Positions 17,666 to 26,044 of a DNA stretch of 64,000 nucleotides are shown here, piece after piece. Source of the stretch: Lonsdalea britannica (GTDB lineage: Bacteria; Pseudomonadota; Gammaproteobacteria; Enterobacterales; Enterobacteriaceae); assembly GCF_002111595.1 (NCBI RefSeq), contig NZ_LUTN01000012.1, forward strand, positions 61,327-125,326. The letters are read 5' to 3'. The notes under the pieces were generated by a model, which made no database searches, had not been told where the DNA came from, and saw only the letters and a list, made by a program, of their open reading frames with translations. Made by a program: the position numbers and the translations under genes. Numbering within the stretch: position 1 is the first letter of the stretch; every line of letters begins with the position of its first letter.

Positions 17666-18462
17666 TCCCCCGCGATAGGCACGCGGCGCTCCCGTCCAGC
17701 GGAGGATACGGACACTGATGAGAGGCTGACGCAGACAATGAAGCCTCAAACTCTCCGTAGCGCTCTCCCTATCCGTGGAGCGCTATCGCGCTAAACCTTC
17801 GCCCATCCCCCACACTAAAACGGCATGATATTCGCCTTTTTATACATCATGCCGTTCATCCCCAGAATAAATTCCCCTGCTGAATTCGACAATCACGAAT
17901 GATGGCCCGATATTCTCTTCGACGCCTGGGAGACCCGGTCACCCATAGCCATTAATTAAAATATAAATAATGACCCGACTTAGTTTCCCCGTGACATGAG
18001 ACGCGAATTAACAATAAGACAAGGCGTATTTCATCTCTGTGGAGATAATATAAATTCACTCTCAATAAAAATAAAATCAACCTCATTATTTTCGCTTTAT
18101 TTTTAGAAATAACTCTCGACAATACTGATTATTTCCGGATTAGCTGGATATCTATTGGCTATTTATTCCCTTCTCCAAACTCAAAAACACCTGATATCTC
18201 GTGCCCTTGCAGCAAGTTTTGTTATTTATTTTTCTCACATCATGAAAAATAAATAAATTCATTCAATCCAATGTTGATTATCAGAATAGCCAATGCTAAT
18301 TATGTATTAAGCGTAAATATTCTCGTGGGGTGACATCATGTCACCCTAGTCCGTTTATTGCTTATGACTAGACAATATATGCCCCTTGTTTGCCTTCGCG
18401 GTCACGTTATTCGCAAGCGGGTGATGTTTATTTGAAATATTCTTCCATGGAAAGGAGGCAAC
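17666..18462. other. Long AT-rich intergenic region with two inverted repeats
   Basis: No credible gene is seen in these 797 bases. Two hairpins follow the GIN-protein gene: TAGCGCT/AGCGCTA at 17758-17764 and 17779-17785, and a perfect 11-base repeat AACGGCATGAT/ATCATGCCGTT at 17819-17829 and 17846-17856. Either could end transcription of region A, though neither has a strong T-tract directly after it. The rest is strongly AT-rich and probably contains the promoter of the sulfotransferase gene, which has a very strong ribosome-binding site, AAAGGAGG. Confidence 0.5.
17819..17856. repeat. Perfect 11-bp inverted repeat
   Basis: AACGGCATGAT at 17819-17829 pairs with ATCATGCCGTT at 17846-17856 around a 16-base T-rich loop. 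It lies 154 bases downstream of the GIN-protein stop. It may be a transcription end hairpin or an operator; the sequence alone does not decide. Confidence 0.55.
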
Positions 18463-19398
18463 ATGTCGGGTCCATCCGCCGCCGTCACGTCTTGTGAACT
18501 CACGACCAACCCGGTGCTGCTGGGAGGGGAAAACCGCTCGGGCACCACGCTGCTCAGCGTCATTCTCGATTCACATCCGGACCTCGTGGTCGGCCCGGAG
18601 CTCGACTTCACGGAACCGGTCAATCTGGGGCCGCATATTCTGGCCGTTTGCGACTATTTGGATGCCAACGAACACCTGCTCGTTGGCGCTACGAAGGAAA
18701 CGTTCGCCCCCGAGTGGTACGACGGGGTGCATTTTGTGGTTCAGTGTGAACGCTTCGGTCTCGATCGTCATGAAGTCAGAGCACAGGTGAAGAGCCTGAT
18801 GGCCAAGTGCGGACGGGATCTTTCCGCACTGGACGATCGCTGCCGTCTTATCGAGTCGATGGGAGAGCGTCGACGCCAACAAACGGGAACGCAGCGATGG
18901 GGGCTGAAACTACAGCGAAGAATCAAGGATATCGGCACCTATGCGGCAATCTGGCCTGAGGCCCGATTTATCCATATCGTGCGCGATGGGCGGGATCTGG
19001 CGGCCTCTCACCTCAAGACCGTTCCCGACTGGGGATACCAGACGATTGCCGAAGCCGCCAACGGCTGGCTCGAGATCGTCGCCCACGCGCGTCTCACCGC
19101 ACCGGACTCACGTTATCTGGAAATCCGCTATGAAGATCTGGTGAACCATCCGCGCGAGACGATTGCGCAGATGCTGGATTTTCTGGGGCTGCCGTGGAAT
19201 GAAGCGGTCATGCGCCATGCCGATCAGAACCATGCCCTGTTCGACAAACCCTGGGGCCATCCTTCCGCTGATACGGCGCGTCAACCGCTCTACCGGGGGC
19301 GGAATGGACGCTATTTGCAGGATCTCAGCCCAACGCAAATTGCTGAATTCGAGCACATCGCGGGTGCCGAACTAAAACGTCTGGGCTACGAGCTGTAA
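18463..19398 (+). CDS. Sulfotransferase family protein
   Basis: The 311-residue protein has the PAPS-binding loop LLGGENRSGTTLL near residue 20 and the 3'-phosphate motif RFIHIVRDGRDLAASHL further on, both diagnostic of the sulfotransferase fold. It should transfer sulfate from PAPS to a hydroxyl or amine. A paralogue with the same motifs is encoded at 55772. An AAAGGAGG site eight bases ahead of the ATG predicts strong translation. It begins a three-gene unit with an exporter and a condensation-type protein, so it may sulfate the product of region A or a separate one. Confidence 0.85.
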   Translation: MSGPSAAVTSCELTTNPVLLGGENRSGTTLLSVILDSHPDLVVGPELDFTEPVNLGPHILAVCDYLDANEHLLVGATKETFAPEWYDGVHFVVQCERFGLDRHEVRAQVKSLMAKCGRDLSALDDRCRLIESMGERRRQQTGTQRWGLKLQRRIKDIGTYAAIWPEARFIHIVRDGRDLAASHLKTVPDWGYQTIAEAANGWLEIVAHARLTAPDSRYLEIRYEDLVNHPRETIAQMLDFLGLPWNEAVMRHADQNHALFDKPWGHPSADTARQPLYRGRNGRYLQDLSPTQIAEFEHIAGAELKRLGYEL

Positions 19399-19428
19399 GC
19401 TCATCAACGATCCGTGGAGAGCATGGCG

Positions 19429-20721
19429 ATGCAGGGTTTACAGGATGTCTCACAGCGGCTGCCACGCAGCTTCCACCTTCTTCTCACGGGCCAGTCGCTC
19501 TCTTTGGTGGGGACGCAGGTCACGCACCTCGCTCTCCCACTGACGGCGATCAACCTCAATCATGCCAGCCCGTTCGAAACCGGCGTTCTGCTTGCCTGTA
19601 GCAGAACGCCGTACCTGTTGCTCGGGCTGTTTGCCGGTCTGCTCGTCGACAGCTACTCGCACCGTCTGCTGCTGATGACGGCCAACATCATCATGGCGCT
19701 AACGCTGGCTAGCGTGCCGCTGGTTTTTTTTCTGTCCGGACAGGTCAGTATGTGGCACCTCTATACCGTCGCCACGCTGACCGGCGCCGCGATGGTGGTC
19801 GCCGACGTCACCTTTCTGGCCTGGGTACCCGCGCTGGTGCCTTACCTGCAACTGACAAAGGCGCAAAGCAGGCTGGAGCTCGGGCAATCCGCCGTCATGG
19901 TGATCGGCCTGCCGATCGCCGGATGGCTGATTGCCGCCACGTCGCCCGCCGTGGCGATACTGGCGGACTCCTTTTCCTTCCTGCTGATGTCGGCCCTGCT
20001 GCCCTTCGTCGCCACCGCGTCGGCGCGTCGGCGGCTTAGCGTCAGCACTGTCAGTGACGCCCCCACAGGCGGCGCGCTGGCGCGTATTTTGAAGGAGGCG
20101 GCCGAGGGCATCCGATTTTTGATTCAGACGCCGCCGCTGCGCGCGTCCACGTTCGCCACCGTCACGCTGATTTTCTTCTACAGCGCCTATTCCGCCGTTT
20201 TTATTCTCTATCTCTCCGACCAGTTGAAACTGACCTCGACCGAGATTGGCATCGTCACCAGCGTTGCCGCCATCGGCTGCGTCGTGGGCGCTCTGCTGGC
20301 CCGCCCGATAGCAAGAGTTCTGGGACTGGGCCGCACGCTGGTCGCGGCGATCCTCATCAGCGCCGTCGGCGCCATGCTCTGTCCGCTGCTGCCGAACATC
20401 CTCGTCGTCGGATTATCCCAATGCATCATGTGGATCGGCATACAGACCTACAACGTCCATCAGGTCCCCATCCGTTATGCGTTGGCGCCAGCAGAAATCC
20501 ACGGACGGGTAAACGCCAGTATCCGTACGCTGGTCTGGGGCCTGGCGCCGTTAGGCGCGGTGGTCGGTGGCGCCTGCGGGATGCTGCTGGGAACGCGAAC
20601 GACGCTGTTTGTGACGGGCGTGCTGATCGCCGCCGCCGCCGTGTGGATTGTCATGTCGCCGCTGTGGGCGGTGCGCGAACCTCAACTGGCCGCGCTCCGA
20701 AACGAAACCGCCCCCGCCTGA
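19429..20721 (+). CDS. MFS transporter (probable exporter)
   Basis: A hydrophobic protein of about 430 residues with some 12 predicted membrane helices, for example LLLGLFAGLLVDSYSHRLLL with the loop 2-3 signature, and VGLSQCIMWIGIQTYNVHQ. It resembles the MFS_3 (enterobactin-exporter-like) group. The start is set at the ATG at 19429 because GGAGAG lies seven bases upstream; GTG 19414 and ATG 19423 are in-frame alternatives. It follows the sulfotransferase after about 30 bases and precedes the condensation protein by 35. It probably exports the finished metabolite. Confidence 0.8.
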   Translation: MQGLQDVSQRLPRSFHLLLTGQSLSLVGTQVTHLALPLTAINLNHASPFETGVLLACSRTPYLLLGLFAGLLVDSYSHRLLLMTANIIMALTLASVPLVFFLSGQVSMWHLYTVATLTGAAMVVADVTFLAWVPALVPYLQLTKAQSRLELGQSAVMVIGLPIAGWLIAATSPAVAILADSFSFLLMSALLPFVATASARRRLSVSTVSDAPTGGALARILKEAAEGIRFLIQTPPLRASTFATVTLIFFYSAYSAVFILYLSDQLKLTSTEIGIVTSVAAIGCVVGALLARPIARVLGLGRTLVAAILISAVGAMLCPLLPNILVVGLSQCIMWIGIQTYNVHQVPIRYALAPAEIHGRVNASIRTLVWGLAPLGAVVGGACGMLLGTRTTLFVTGVLIAAAAVWIVMSPLWAVREPQLAALRNETAPA

Positions 20722-20756
20722 GCCTTTTCATCCTTCACCGATACAGGGAAACGTTC

Positions 20757-22163
20757 ATGAAGTTCACTGATATAGCCTCACTTAATCTGCCTGCGGGACG
20801 CCTCACCGCCTGGCGCGTACACGGCCCTTCCGCCACCGACGCCCGCTGGGTCAAAGATTCTCGCCGGGCCTCCTGCCTTCAGGAAGCGAGCATCATGGGT
20901 GCGCTGGATGACAGAGACAACGGCTTGTCCACGGCGGCCTGGCTGGGATGCGCCTTCGATATGTCGGCCGACTTGAACGCTTCGGCCTTCATGACAGCTA
21001 TCCGTCAATGGATTGACCGTCATGAAACCTTGCGCAGCCACCTGATCCCCGTCGGCCCCTCTCACGCCGACCGGCGGTTAACACGGATAACGCTGGAACC
21101 CGACGCTATTGAGATAACCCCCGGCGAGGCGGGCGATTTTACCGACGCGACAGCGTTGGCGAGCCATCTCGAGTCGCTGTTCGATGGTGAAGTCGGCCCC
21201 CTGCACTGGCCGGGCTATCTCTTTACCACCCTCAGTCATTCTGAAGCCACGACCGTCTGCCTCGCGGTGGATCACACGCTGATCGACGGCTATTCCCTTT
21301 TCCAGATCCCCGGCGAGATCCATACCTTGTACGCCGCCGCCCTGTCCGCATCGGATGAGAATCCCTCTCAGCCCGCCCTTCCCGGCGTCGCCAGCTATCT
21401 CGACTTCGCCGAGGCGGAACGAAAGGCGTCGGAGGCGCTTACCGCCAGCCATGAAGGCATTCTGCGCTGGAAGACCTTTGTGGCGGAGGGAGACGGTCGT
21501 CTGCCGCCGTTTCCTCTCCCTTTGGGCGCCGCGGGCGATGGTGTGACCGAGCAACCGAGCGGCCACGCCAGAGTGTTCGATAAAGAGGAGGCCAACACAT
21601 TTGCACAGATTTGCCGGTCTGCCGGAGGCGACATTTTTTCCGGACTACTGGCCTGTCTGGCAAAGTCCGCCAGTGAACGCACAGGCCAGGACGCCTTTCG
21701 CACCATGGTCCCCTTCCAGACGCAGACCGCGCAGCGCCAGCCGTCGGTGGGCTGGTATGTTGGAATGGGACCGGTGGCTTTTCCAATCGATGTAAATCGC
21801 TCATTTGCGCAGACACTCCGTGCGGCGGCAGACGGACTGGTAGGCGTCAAAGCGTTGGCCCAGATACCCATGACCCGCGTGGCCGAGCTTCTCGACCAGC
21901 CTCTGCGCGATCCCTTTATGATCTCCTACATGGAGCTGCGGCGTATCGCAGGCGCGCGCGAGTGGAAGACGTGGCAGGTCAAAAGCTTCCGCAGCCGCAG
22001 CGTCGACCCTGACGAGGTGTGTCTATGGTATGTCCGCACGCATGAGGGTCTGTTCATCAACTATCGCCATCCCGCCACTCAGCAGGCCGCCGAGACCATC
22101 GCCGACTATCTCGCACGGACACAAGCGCTTCTGGCGTCGATTATCGCCACCGGCGATGGGTAA
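20757..22163 (+). CDS. Free-standing condensation-domain protein (NRPS C / acyltransferase-like)
   Basis: The ATG at 20757 with AGGGAA upstream is chosen; the open frame extends much further back but only over the transporter gene. The 468 residues resemble NRPS condensation domains and PapA-type acyltransferases. The active site reads VDHTLIDGYS (Asp172, His173, Asp177), so the first His of the usual HHxxxDG is Asp and the catalytic second His is kept. A later FRTMVPFQTQTAQRQPSVGWYVG segment fits the bridging region. It may join a tethered acyl group to an amine or alcohol as a last step. The substrate is unknown. Confidence 0.75.
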   Translation: MKFTDIASLNLPAGRLTAWRVHGPSATDARWVKDSRRASCLQEASIMGALDDRDNGLSTAAWLGCAFDMSADLNASAFMTAIRQWIDRHETLRSHLIPVGPSHADRRLTRITLEPDAIEITPGEAGDFTDATALASHLESLFDGEVGPLHWPGYLFTTLSHSEATTVCLAVDHTLIDGYSLFQIPGEIHTLYAAALSASDENPSQPALPGVASYLDFAEAERKASEALTASHEGILRWKTFVAEGDGRLPPFPLPLGAAGDGVTEQPSGHARVFDKEEANTFAQICRSAGGDIFSGLLACLAKSASERTGQDAFRTMVPFQTQTAQRQPSVGWYVGMGPVAFPIDVNRSFAQTLRAAADGLVGVKALAQIPMTRVAELLDQPLRDPFMISYMELRRIAGAREWKTWQVKSFRSRSVDPDEVCLWYVRTHEGLFINYRHPATQQAAETIADYLARTQALLASIIATGDG

Positions 22164-22596
22164 GGCGTCTCCTCTTTTTTGAGGGGAAACCTGTTTCTCA
22201 GGGATGAAACAGGCGCGGTCGGCAATAAAAAGTCGACCGCGGAGCTTAAGACTGGATGCGGGCATATCATAGGCTCTGTGGAAAAAGATCGCTTCGGGAG
22301 TGACGGTCCGTCGTTTATTGATTCAAACACAGAGCCTGTGCTTCCTGGCATTAGAAGCGCTCGCCTCTGCCAAGTCGGCGGCCGTCGGCCATGGTATGGA
22401 AGAGAAGCCCGGCAATCCGGTAGGAATCAACACTTAGCGGAGTCGTTCGAGCAGGCCGATCTCCGCCGAAGAGTCGCTTCGAGATCAAAAAGTTTTCGCG
22501 TCTGCCAATCGGAAACTCGCGCCATAACGAGATCATTCACGATTCCACTTCATCTTCATGGACTCCCCCTGAACAGGGTCCTCTAGCTGGATGGTA
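22164..22596. other. Intergenic region between convergent gene runs, possibly a decayed element
   Basis: This 433-base stretch separates the rightward run ending at 22163 from the leftward run ending at 22597. A 10-base inverted repeat AGGCTCTGTG/CACAGAGCCT lies at 22271-22280 and 22328-22337. Both strands carry short frames with protein-like fragments (for example WREFPIGRRENF on the minus strand), but none is intact, and I cannot name them. A remnant of an insertion sequence is possible but not shown. No clear terminator was found for either gene run. Confidence 0.35.
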
Positions 22597-23628
22597 TCAG
22601 TCCAGAGAGAAAAAGAGTGTGTCAGAAAGCGAAGGATTACCGGTACGCAACAGCATAGTCCCTTGCAGGGGCTGCAACACTACCGCCGCCACAGTGCGCT
22701 CACGCCTGATATCACCGCTGTCCGCCACACAAACCGGCGGCGTACTGAAAAGATCAAAGCACATGTCAGGCCTGATCGCCGGCTGTTGCAGAAACTCTCT
22801 GGTCTGATCCAGCCGCAGTTGAGAGGAGTTTCGGGCGAAGATATTGATCTCATCCTGTGGGATAAAGTCCGCGTGCAGAAAATGATTCGTGTGCGCAGTC
22901 ACCGTGCCTTGCTCTGCTACACGCAGCTTATTATCAAGGCTTTCCACACAAACCGCCCGCCGACCATCGCAAAAGGTAAAAGATCGCGAGCTGGATAAGG
23001 GCAGTGTTGCAAGAGTTTCGAGAGCCTCGTCAACGCTGGCGCAGTTGTCCAGCAGATGACGGACGGCTAGATAAGGCGGAATACCTTCCTGCCATTTCCC
23101 CCCCAGCACCATATTCAGCCCGATGGCGAGGCCCGCGCTGTTCACCCCGAGGTAACCCAACAGCCCGGCAAAACTCAGCACCAATGAACGTCGCTGTGGG
23201 GTGATTATGTGCAGAACGCGAATAAAATCATCCAGATTGCCGTTAAGATCGACAGTTTGCGCCAGCAGAGGTTCGCCTTTGTGCGACGCCAGAGTCGAGC
23301 AATCGCCGCCGGTATTGATACGGTTATAACCCAAGATTTCCCGTCGAAGTTGCAACAGCCAGGCGAGATCGCTAGGAATGCCCGCTCCGATCGACAACCC
23401 ATTAATTTCTTCGGAAATATCAGGGAGCCAATGGCTCACCATCGCTCGGTAAGCAGCGATTTTTTCACGGAGGCAGTCCAGCGATATTGGGCGGTCACTC
23501 AGGGGTTGTAGGCGGCATAGCCCTTCATTAACAAACTGCCGCAGCGCGTCGCAACAGCGTTCACCGTGTTGAATGCCCCGTGACAGGGCATCTCCTTCCA
23601 GATGAATAATGAGATTGTCGCGACTCAT
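22597..23628 (-). CDS. C45-family acyltransferase/amidase (acyl-CoA:isopenicillin N acyltransferase-like)
   Basis: The 343-residue protein resembles the self-processing Ntn-hydrolase family of isopenicillin N acyltransferase. It has NTGGDCSTLA with the candidate N-terminal nucleophile Cys110, then LAQTVDLNGN, a GYLGVNSAGLAIGLN core and TAHTNHFL. These enzymes cleave their own chain before the Cys and then hydrolyse or exchange amides or thioesters. It is the last gene of the leftward run and overlaps the GNAT gene by four bases. In this pathway it could exchange an acyl group, remove a protecting acyl group, or release the product. Family placement is good; the reaction is inferred. Confidence 0.75.
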   Translation of the reverse strand: MSRDNLIIHLEGDALSRGIQHGERCCDALRQFVNEGLCRLQPLSDRPISLDCLREKIAAYRAMVSHWLPDISEEINGLSIGAGIPSDLAWLLQLRREILGYNRINTGGDCSTLASHKGEPLLAQTVDLNGNLDDFIRVLHIITPQRRSLVLSFAGLLGYLGVNSAGLAIGLNMVLGGKWQEGIPPYLAVRHLLDNCASVDEALETLATLPLSSSRSFTFCDGRRAVCVESLDNKLRVAEQGTVTAHTNHFLHADFIPQDEINIFARNSSQLRLDQTREFLQQPAIRPDMCFDLFSTPPVCVADSGDIRRERTVAAVVLQPLQGTMLLRTGNPSLSDTLFFSLD

Positions 23629-24239
23629 TCTGCTTTCGTCTCTTGGGAGGCGGACTGAGCAGCCTGCAACATAGCTTTAACGTCGGGCCATTCATGCGCC
23701 AATACACTGTAAAAGATCGCGTCACGGCGGCGATTGTCCGGCATAAAGTTAAAGCTACGCAGCGTTCCTTCTTCCGTGGCACCAATGTTGCGAAGCCCGG
23801 CACGAGCACGGGTATTCAGCACATCCGTTTTGAACTCCACTCGGATGGCCTTCAGCGTTTCGAACGCATGGCACAACAGCAGATATTTCGCGTGACGGTT
23901 GATGCCAGTACCGCGAAAGGCTTGCCCCAACCACGACCAGCCGATCTCCAACCGAGCCTCCTGCTCCGCCATCGAGCCAATGCTCATACTTCCGGCAACC
24001 TGCCCGGAAAGTTTGTCGATGATGGTGAACACCGCTCGGCTGCCGGACGCCTGATCGCGTAACATGGCATCAAAAAACGTCGAAAACTGCGCATCCGTAT
24101 CGACGCGGAACACAAAGTATTGCCAAATCTGGCTGTCACGCGCCAATTCGCGCATGGCTTGACGATCGCTTTCCTGTACTGCTCTTAGTAGTACTCGGTC
24201 ATTTTCCAGCGTTGCTGTAGCGTTCTGATTCCAGCTCAT
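23625..24239 (-). CDS. GNAT-family N-acetyltransferase (RimJ/RimL type)
   Basis: The 204-residue protein has the GNAT pattern: an N-terminal LRAVQESDRQAM, EIGWSWLGQAFRGTGINRHA containing the acetyl-CoA loop (QAFRGTG), and an ALNTRARAGLRNIGATEEG-like segment with the N-x-R-S helix. RimJ-type members acetylate amines, protein N-termini or antibiotics. Within this cluster it could acetylate a hydrazine or amine, as a protecting step or as self-protection, paired with the deacylase-like C45 enzyme that overlaps it. It lies 24 bases after the carrier-protein gene. Confidence 0.8.
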   Translation of the reverse strand: MSWNQNATATLENDRVLLRAVQESDRQAMRELARDSQIWQYFVFRVDTDAQFSTFFDAMLRDQASGSRAVFTIIDKLSGQVAGSMSIGSMAEQEARLEIGWSWLGQAFRGTGINRHAKYLLLCHAFETLKAIRVEFKTDVLNTRARAGLRNIGATEEGTLRSFNFMPDNRRRDAIFYSVLAHEWPDVKAMLQAAQSASQETKAE

Positions 24240-24263
24240 TTTTTCTGCCCTCTCTCGGTGGGT

Positions 24264-24536
24264 TTATACAGCAATGTATTTGCTCAAAATCTGAGTAACA
24301 TCGGCCAGGCTATTCATCCTGGCGAGGTCATCTTCGGTCAGAAAAGCCAGACTGATGTTCATCTCATGACAGAGTGACGTAATAAATAAGATCTTGTTCA
24401 ATGAGGTGAGTCCGTAGGCATCGCGCATATTCAGCGAAGCGTCTATCTGTTCAGCCGCTAACGGTGTCGTCAACGTGGCAGAGAGGCTTTTACGGGCAGC
24501 AGGTTCCAGCGCAGCAAAGGCGGTTTCAGCGTTCAT
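24264..24536 (-). CDS. Acyl/peptidyl carrier protein
   Basis: A 90-residue helical protein with AYGLTSLNKILFITSLC, where Ser45 is the likely phosphopantetheine site (LTSLNK in place of the common DS motif). It follows the acyl-AMP ligase gene by 11 bases. The pair is the natural loading unit for a small acid such as hydrazinoacetate. The tethered acid would then be open to the acyl-CoA-dehydrogenase-like enzyme at 37738. Confidence 0.8.
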   Translation of the reverse strand: MNAETAFAALEPAARKSLSATLTTPLAAEQIDASLNMRDAYGLTSLNKILFITSLCHEMNISLAFLTEDDLARMNSLADVTQILSKYIAV

Positions 24537-24547
24537 AGACAGTTTCC

Positions 24548-26044
24548 TTAAACAGAGGTGATGAGTTGTTGCTGGTAACGCTCAAAAATTATTTTACGCA
24601 ACGGCTTGAACTGTGATGACAGCAGGCCGTTTTCAATGGTGAACGGCTGTTCAGCAATAATGTAACGGGCGACATATTCATCTTTTTCTGCCGCCGTATT
24701 GGCTTTCTTTACTCCATCGTCGATGCCGGCAGCATCGGCAACGACACTAACCGGCGAGATCACTGCCACCAGCTCAGTTTGCTTCGGGCTGAAAATCACA
24801 CACTCCGCAATCAAATCACAGTTTTTCAGACGCGTTTCAATGGGATGTACATCGATCTTTTTGCCGTTACCCAGCACGATGACATTGTCAGCTCGTCCCC
24901 GGATATAGAGAAAGCCCTCTTCATCGACATAGCCCAAATCCCCGGTACGCACTCCGCCGTCGGCAGTGAACATTTTTTCCGACGCACCCGGATCCGCATA
25001 GAGATAGTGGGTGTTGACCGGGTAGCGGCTGTATACAATGATCGCGCCTTCCGTATCTATCTCCACCCGCTTATCTGACAGTACTTGCCCTACACTGCCG
25101 GGGCGGCTAGCGGCCGGGTGATTCTTGCTTACGATGCAGGTCTCGTTCATGCCATAGCCTTCGAACAATGGCAGCCCAATCTGATGAAACAGTCGCACTG
25201 TCGCAGGATCAGCCGGTGCGGATCCGGTCCACAAATAGCGGATCTTATTACCAAACAGACGCTGGCCTTGCGTCGTCATCGTTGCCACATCACCGTCCGC
25301 CTTCTCGATATGACGCCGAGCGGCATCAAAGACCGCTGGAACCCCCATCACCACGGTCGGGTTAAGCTGTGGCATAACGAAAAACGCCGCCTGATAGTTG
25401 GTTAGAATTATGTCGTGTCCAAATTTTAACGCGGAATAAATCCAGTAACGCTGTTGCAACAAGGACAGAGGCAGAAACACCAACAGGCTATCTTGTGGAC
25501 CATGAGTAAACAGGGTTTGCACATCGCGCAAAGAAGAATCGATACTGCCAACAGTGGCAGCCAGCCCTTTTGGCACGCCGGTGGAGCCAGAGGTGAATTT
25601 GACCGTTGTGGTTTCATCAGCGGCATAGCTGACCGGCGGTAATGTGGAGGGGTGTTGCGTGAGAAAAACATGAATTTCATCAATATAGCGGAGACTAGCT
25701 ATCTCGTGATTATGCGGCTTATCGGTGAAAAGCCATTTCAGTTGATAGCGTTGGACCAACGCTTCCGTCGCCTCAAATTTGCCCGGGTCAAACCCTGCGG
25801 TACGTACTTTGATACGCAGCGCCGCCAGGTCGAGCAACACCCATTCAAGGCAGTTATCTGCCAGAATACCTATCGTATCTCCGGCACGAACCCCTTGTGC
25901 CAGCAGGCCATTCGCCACCTGCCCTACCTTGTCGTAAAGCGCCGTCAGCGGGATGGTTTTGCGCTCGCTGAGGGTGGCGATAATTAGGTTTCCATCCGGC
26001 GAAGGCGGATGATTAACGATGTCATTAATCAGGGATGCACTCAT
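24548..26044 (-). CDS. Acyl-AMP ligase (FadD/ANL superfamily)
   Basis: The 498-residue enzyme has VKFTSGSTGVPKGLA, FEGYGMNETCIVS, VRTGDLGYVDEEGFLYIRGR and KKIDVHPIETRL, as in AMP-forming acyl-CoA and acyl-carrier ligases. The C-terminus ends KPLRKIIFERY rather than the amino-acid type NGKxDR. It overlaps the NRPS gene by four bases and precedes the carrier-protein gene, so it very likely loads that carrier. In the azaserine pathway, as I recall, a comparable enzyme activates hydrazinoacetate. That substrate is a reasonable hypothesis here because the hydrazinoacetate genes are in the same operon. Confidence 0.8.
   Translation of the reverse strand: MSASLINDIVNHPPSPDGNLIIATLSERKTIPLTALYDKVGQVANGLLAQGVRAGDTIGILADNCLEWVLLDLAALRIKVRTAGFDPGKFEATEALVQRYQLKWLFTDKPHNHEIASLRYIDEIHVFLTQHPSTLPPVSYAADETTTVKFTSGSTGVPKGLAATVGSIDSSLRDVQTLFTHGPQDSLLVFLPLSLLQQRYWIYSALKFGHDIILTNYQAAFFVMPQLNPTVVMGVPAVFDAARRHIEKADGDVATMTTQGQRLFGNKIRYLWTGSAPADPATVRLFHQIGLPLFEGYGMNETCIVSKNHPAASRPGSVGQVLSDKRVEIDTEGAIIVYSRYPVNTHYLYADPGASEKMFTADGGVRTGDLGYVDEEGFLYIRGRADNVIVLGNGKKIDVHPIETRLKNCDLIAECVIFSPKQTELVAVISPVSVVADAAGIDDGVKKANTAAEKDEYVARYIIAEQPFTIENGLLSSQFKPLRKIIFERYQQQLITSV

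Noticed and set aside
22179..22586. 135-codon open frame on the plus strand
   Set aside because: Composition is not protein-like, no ribosome-binding site, and no recognisable motif.
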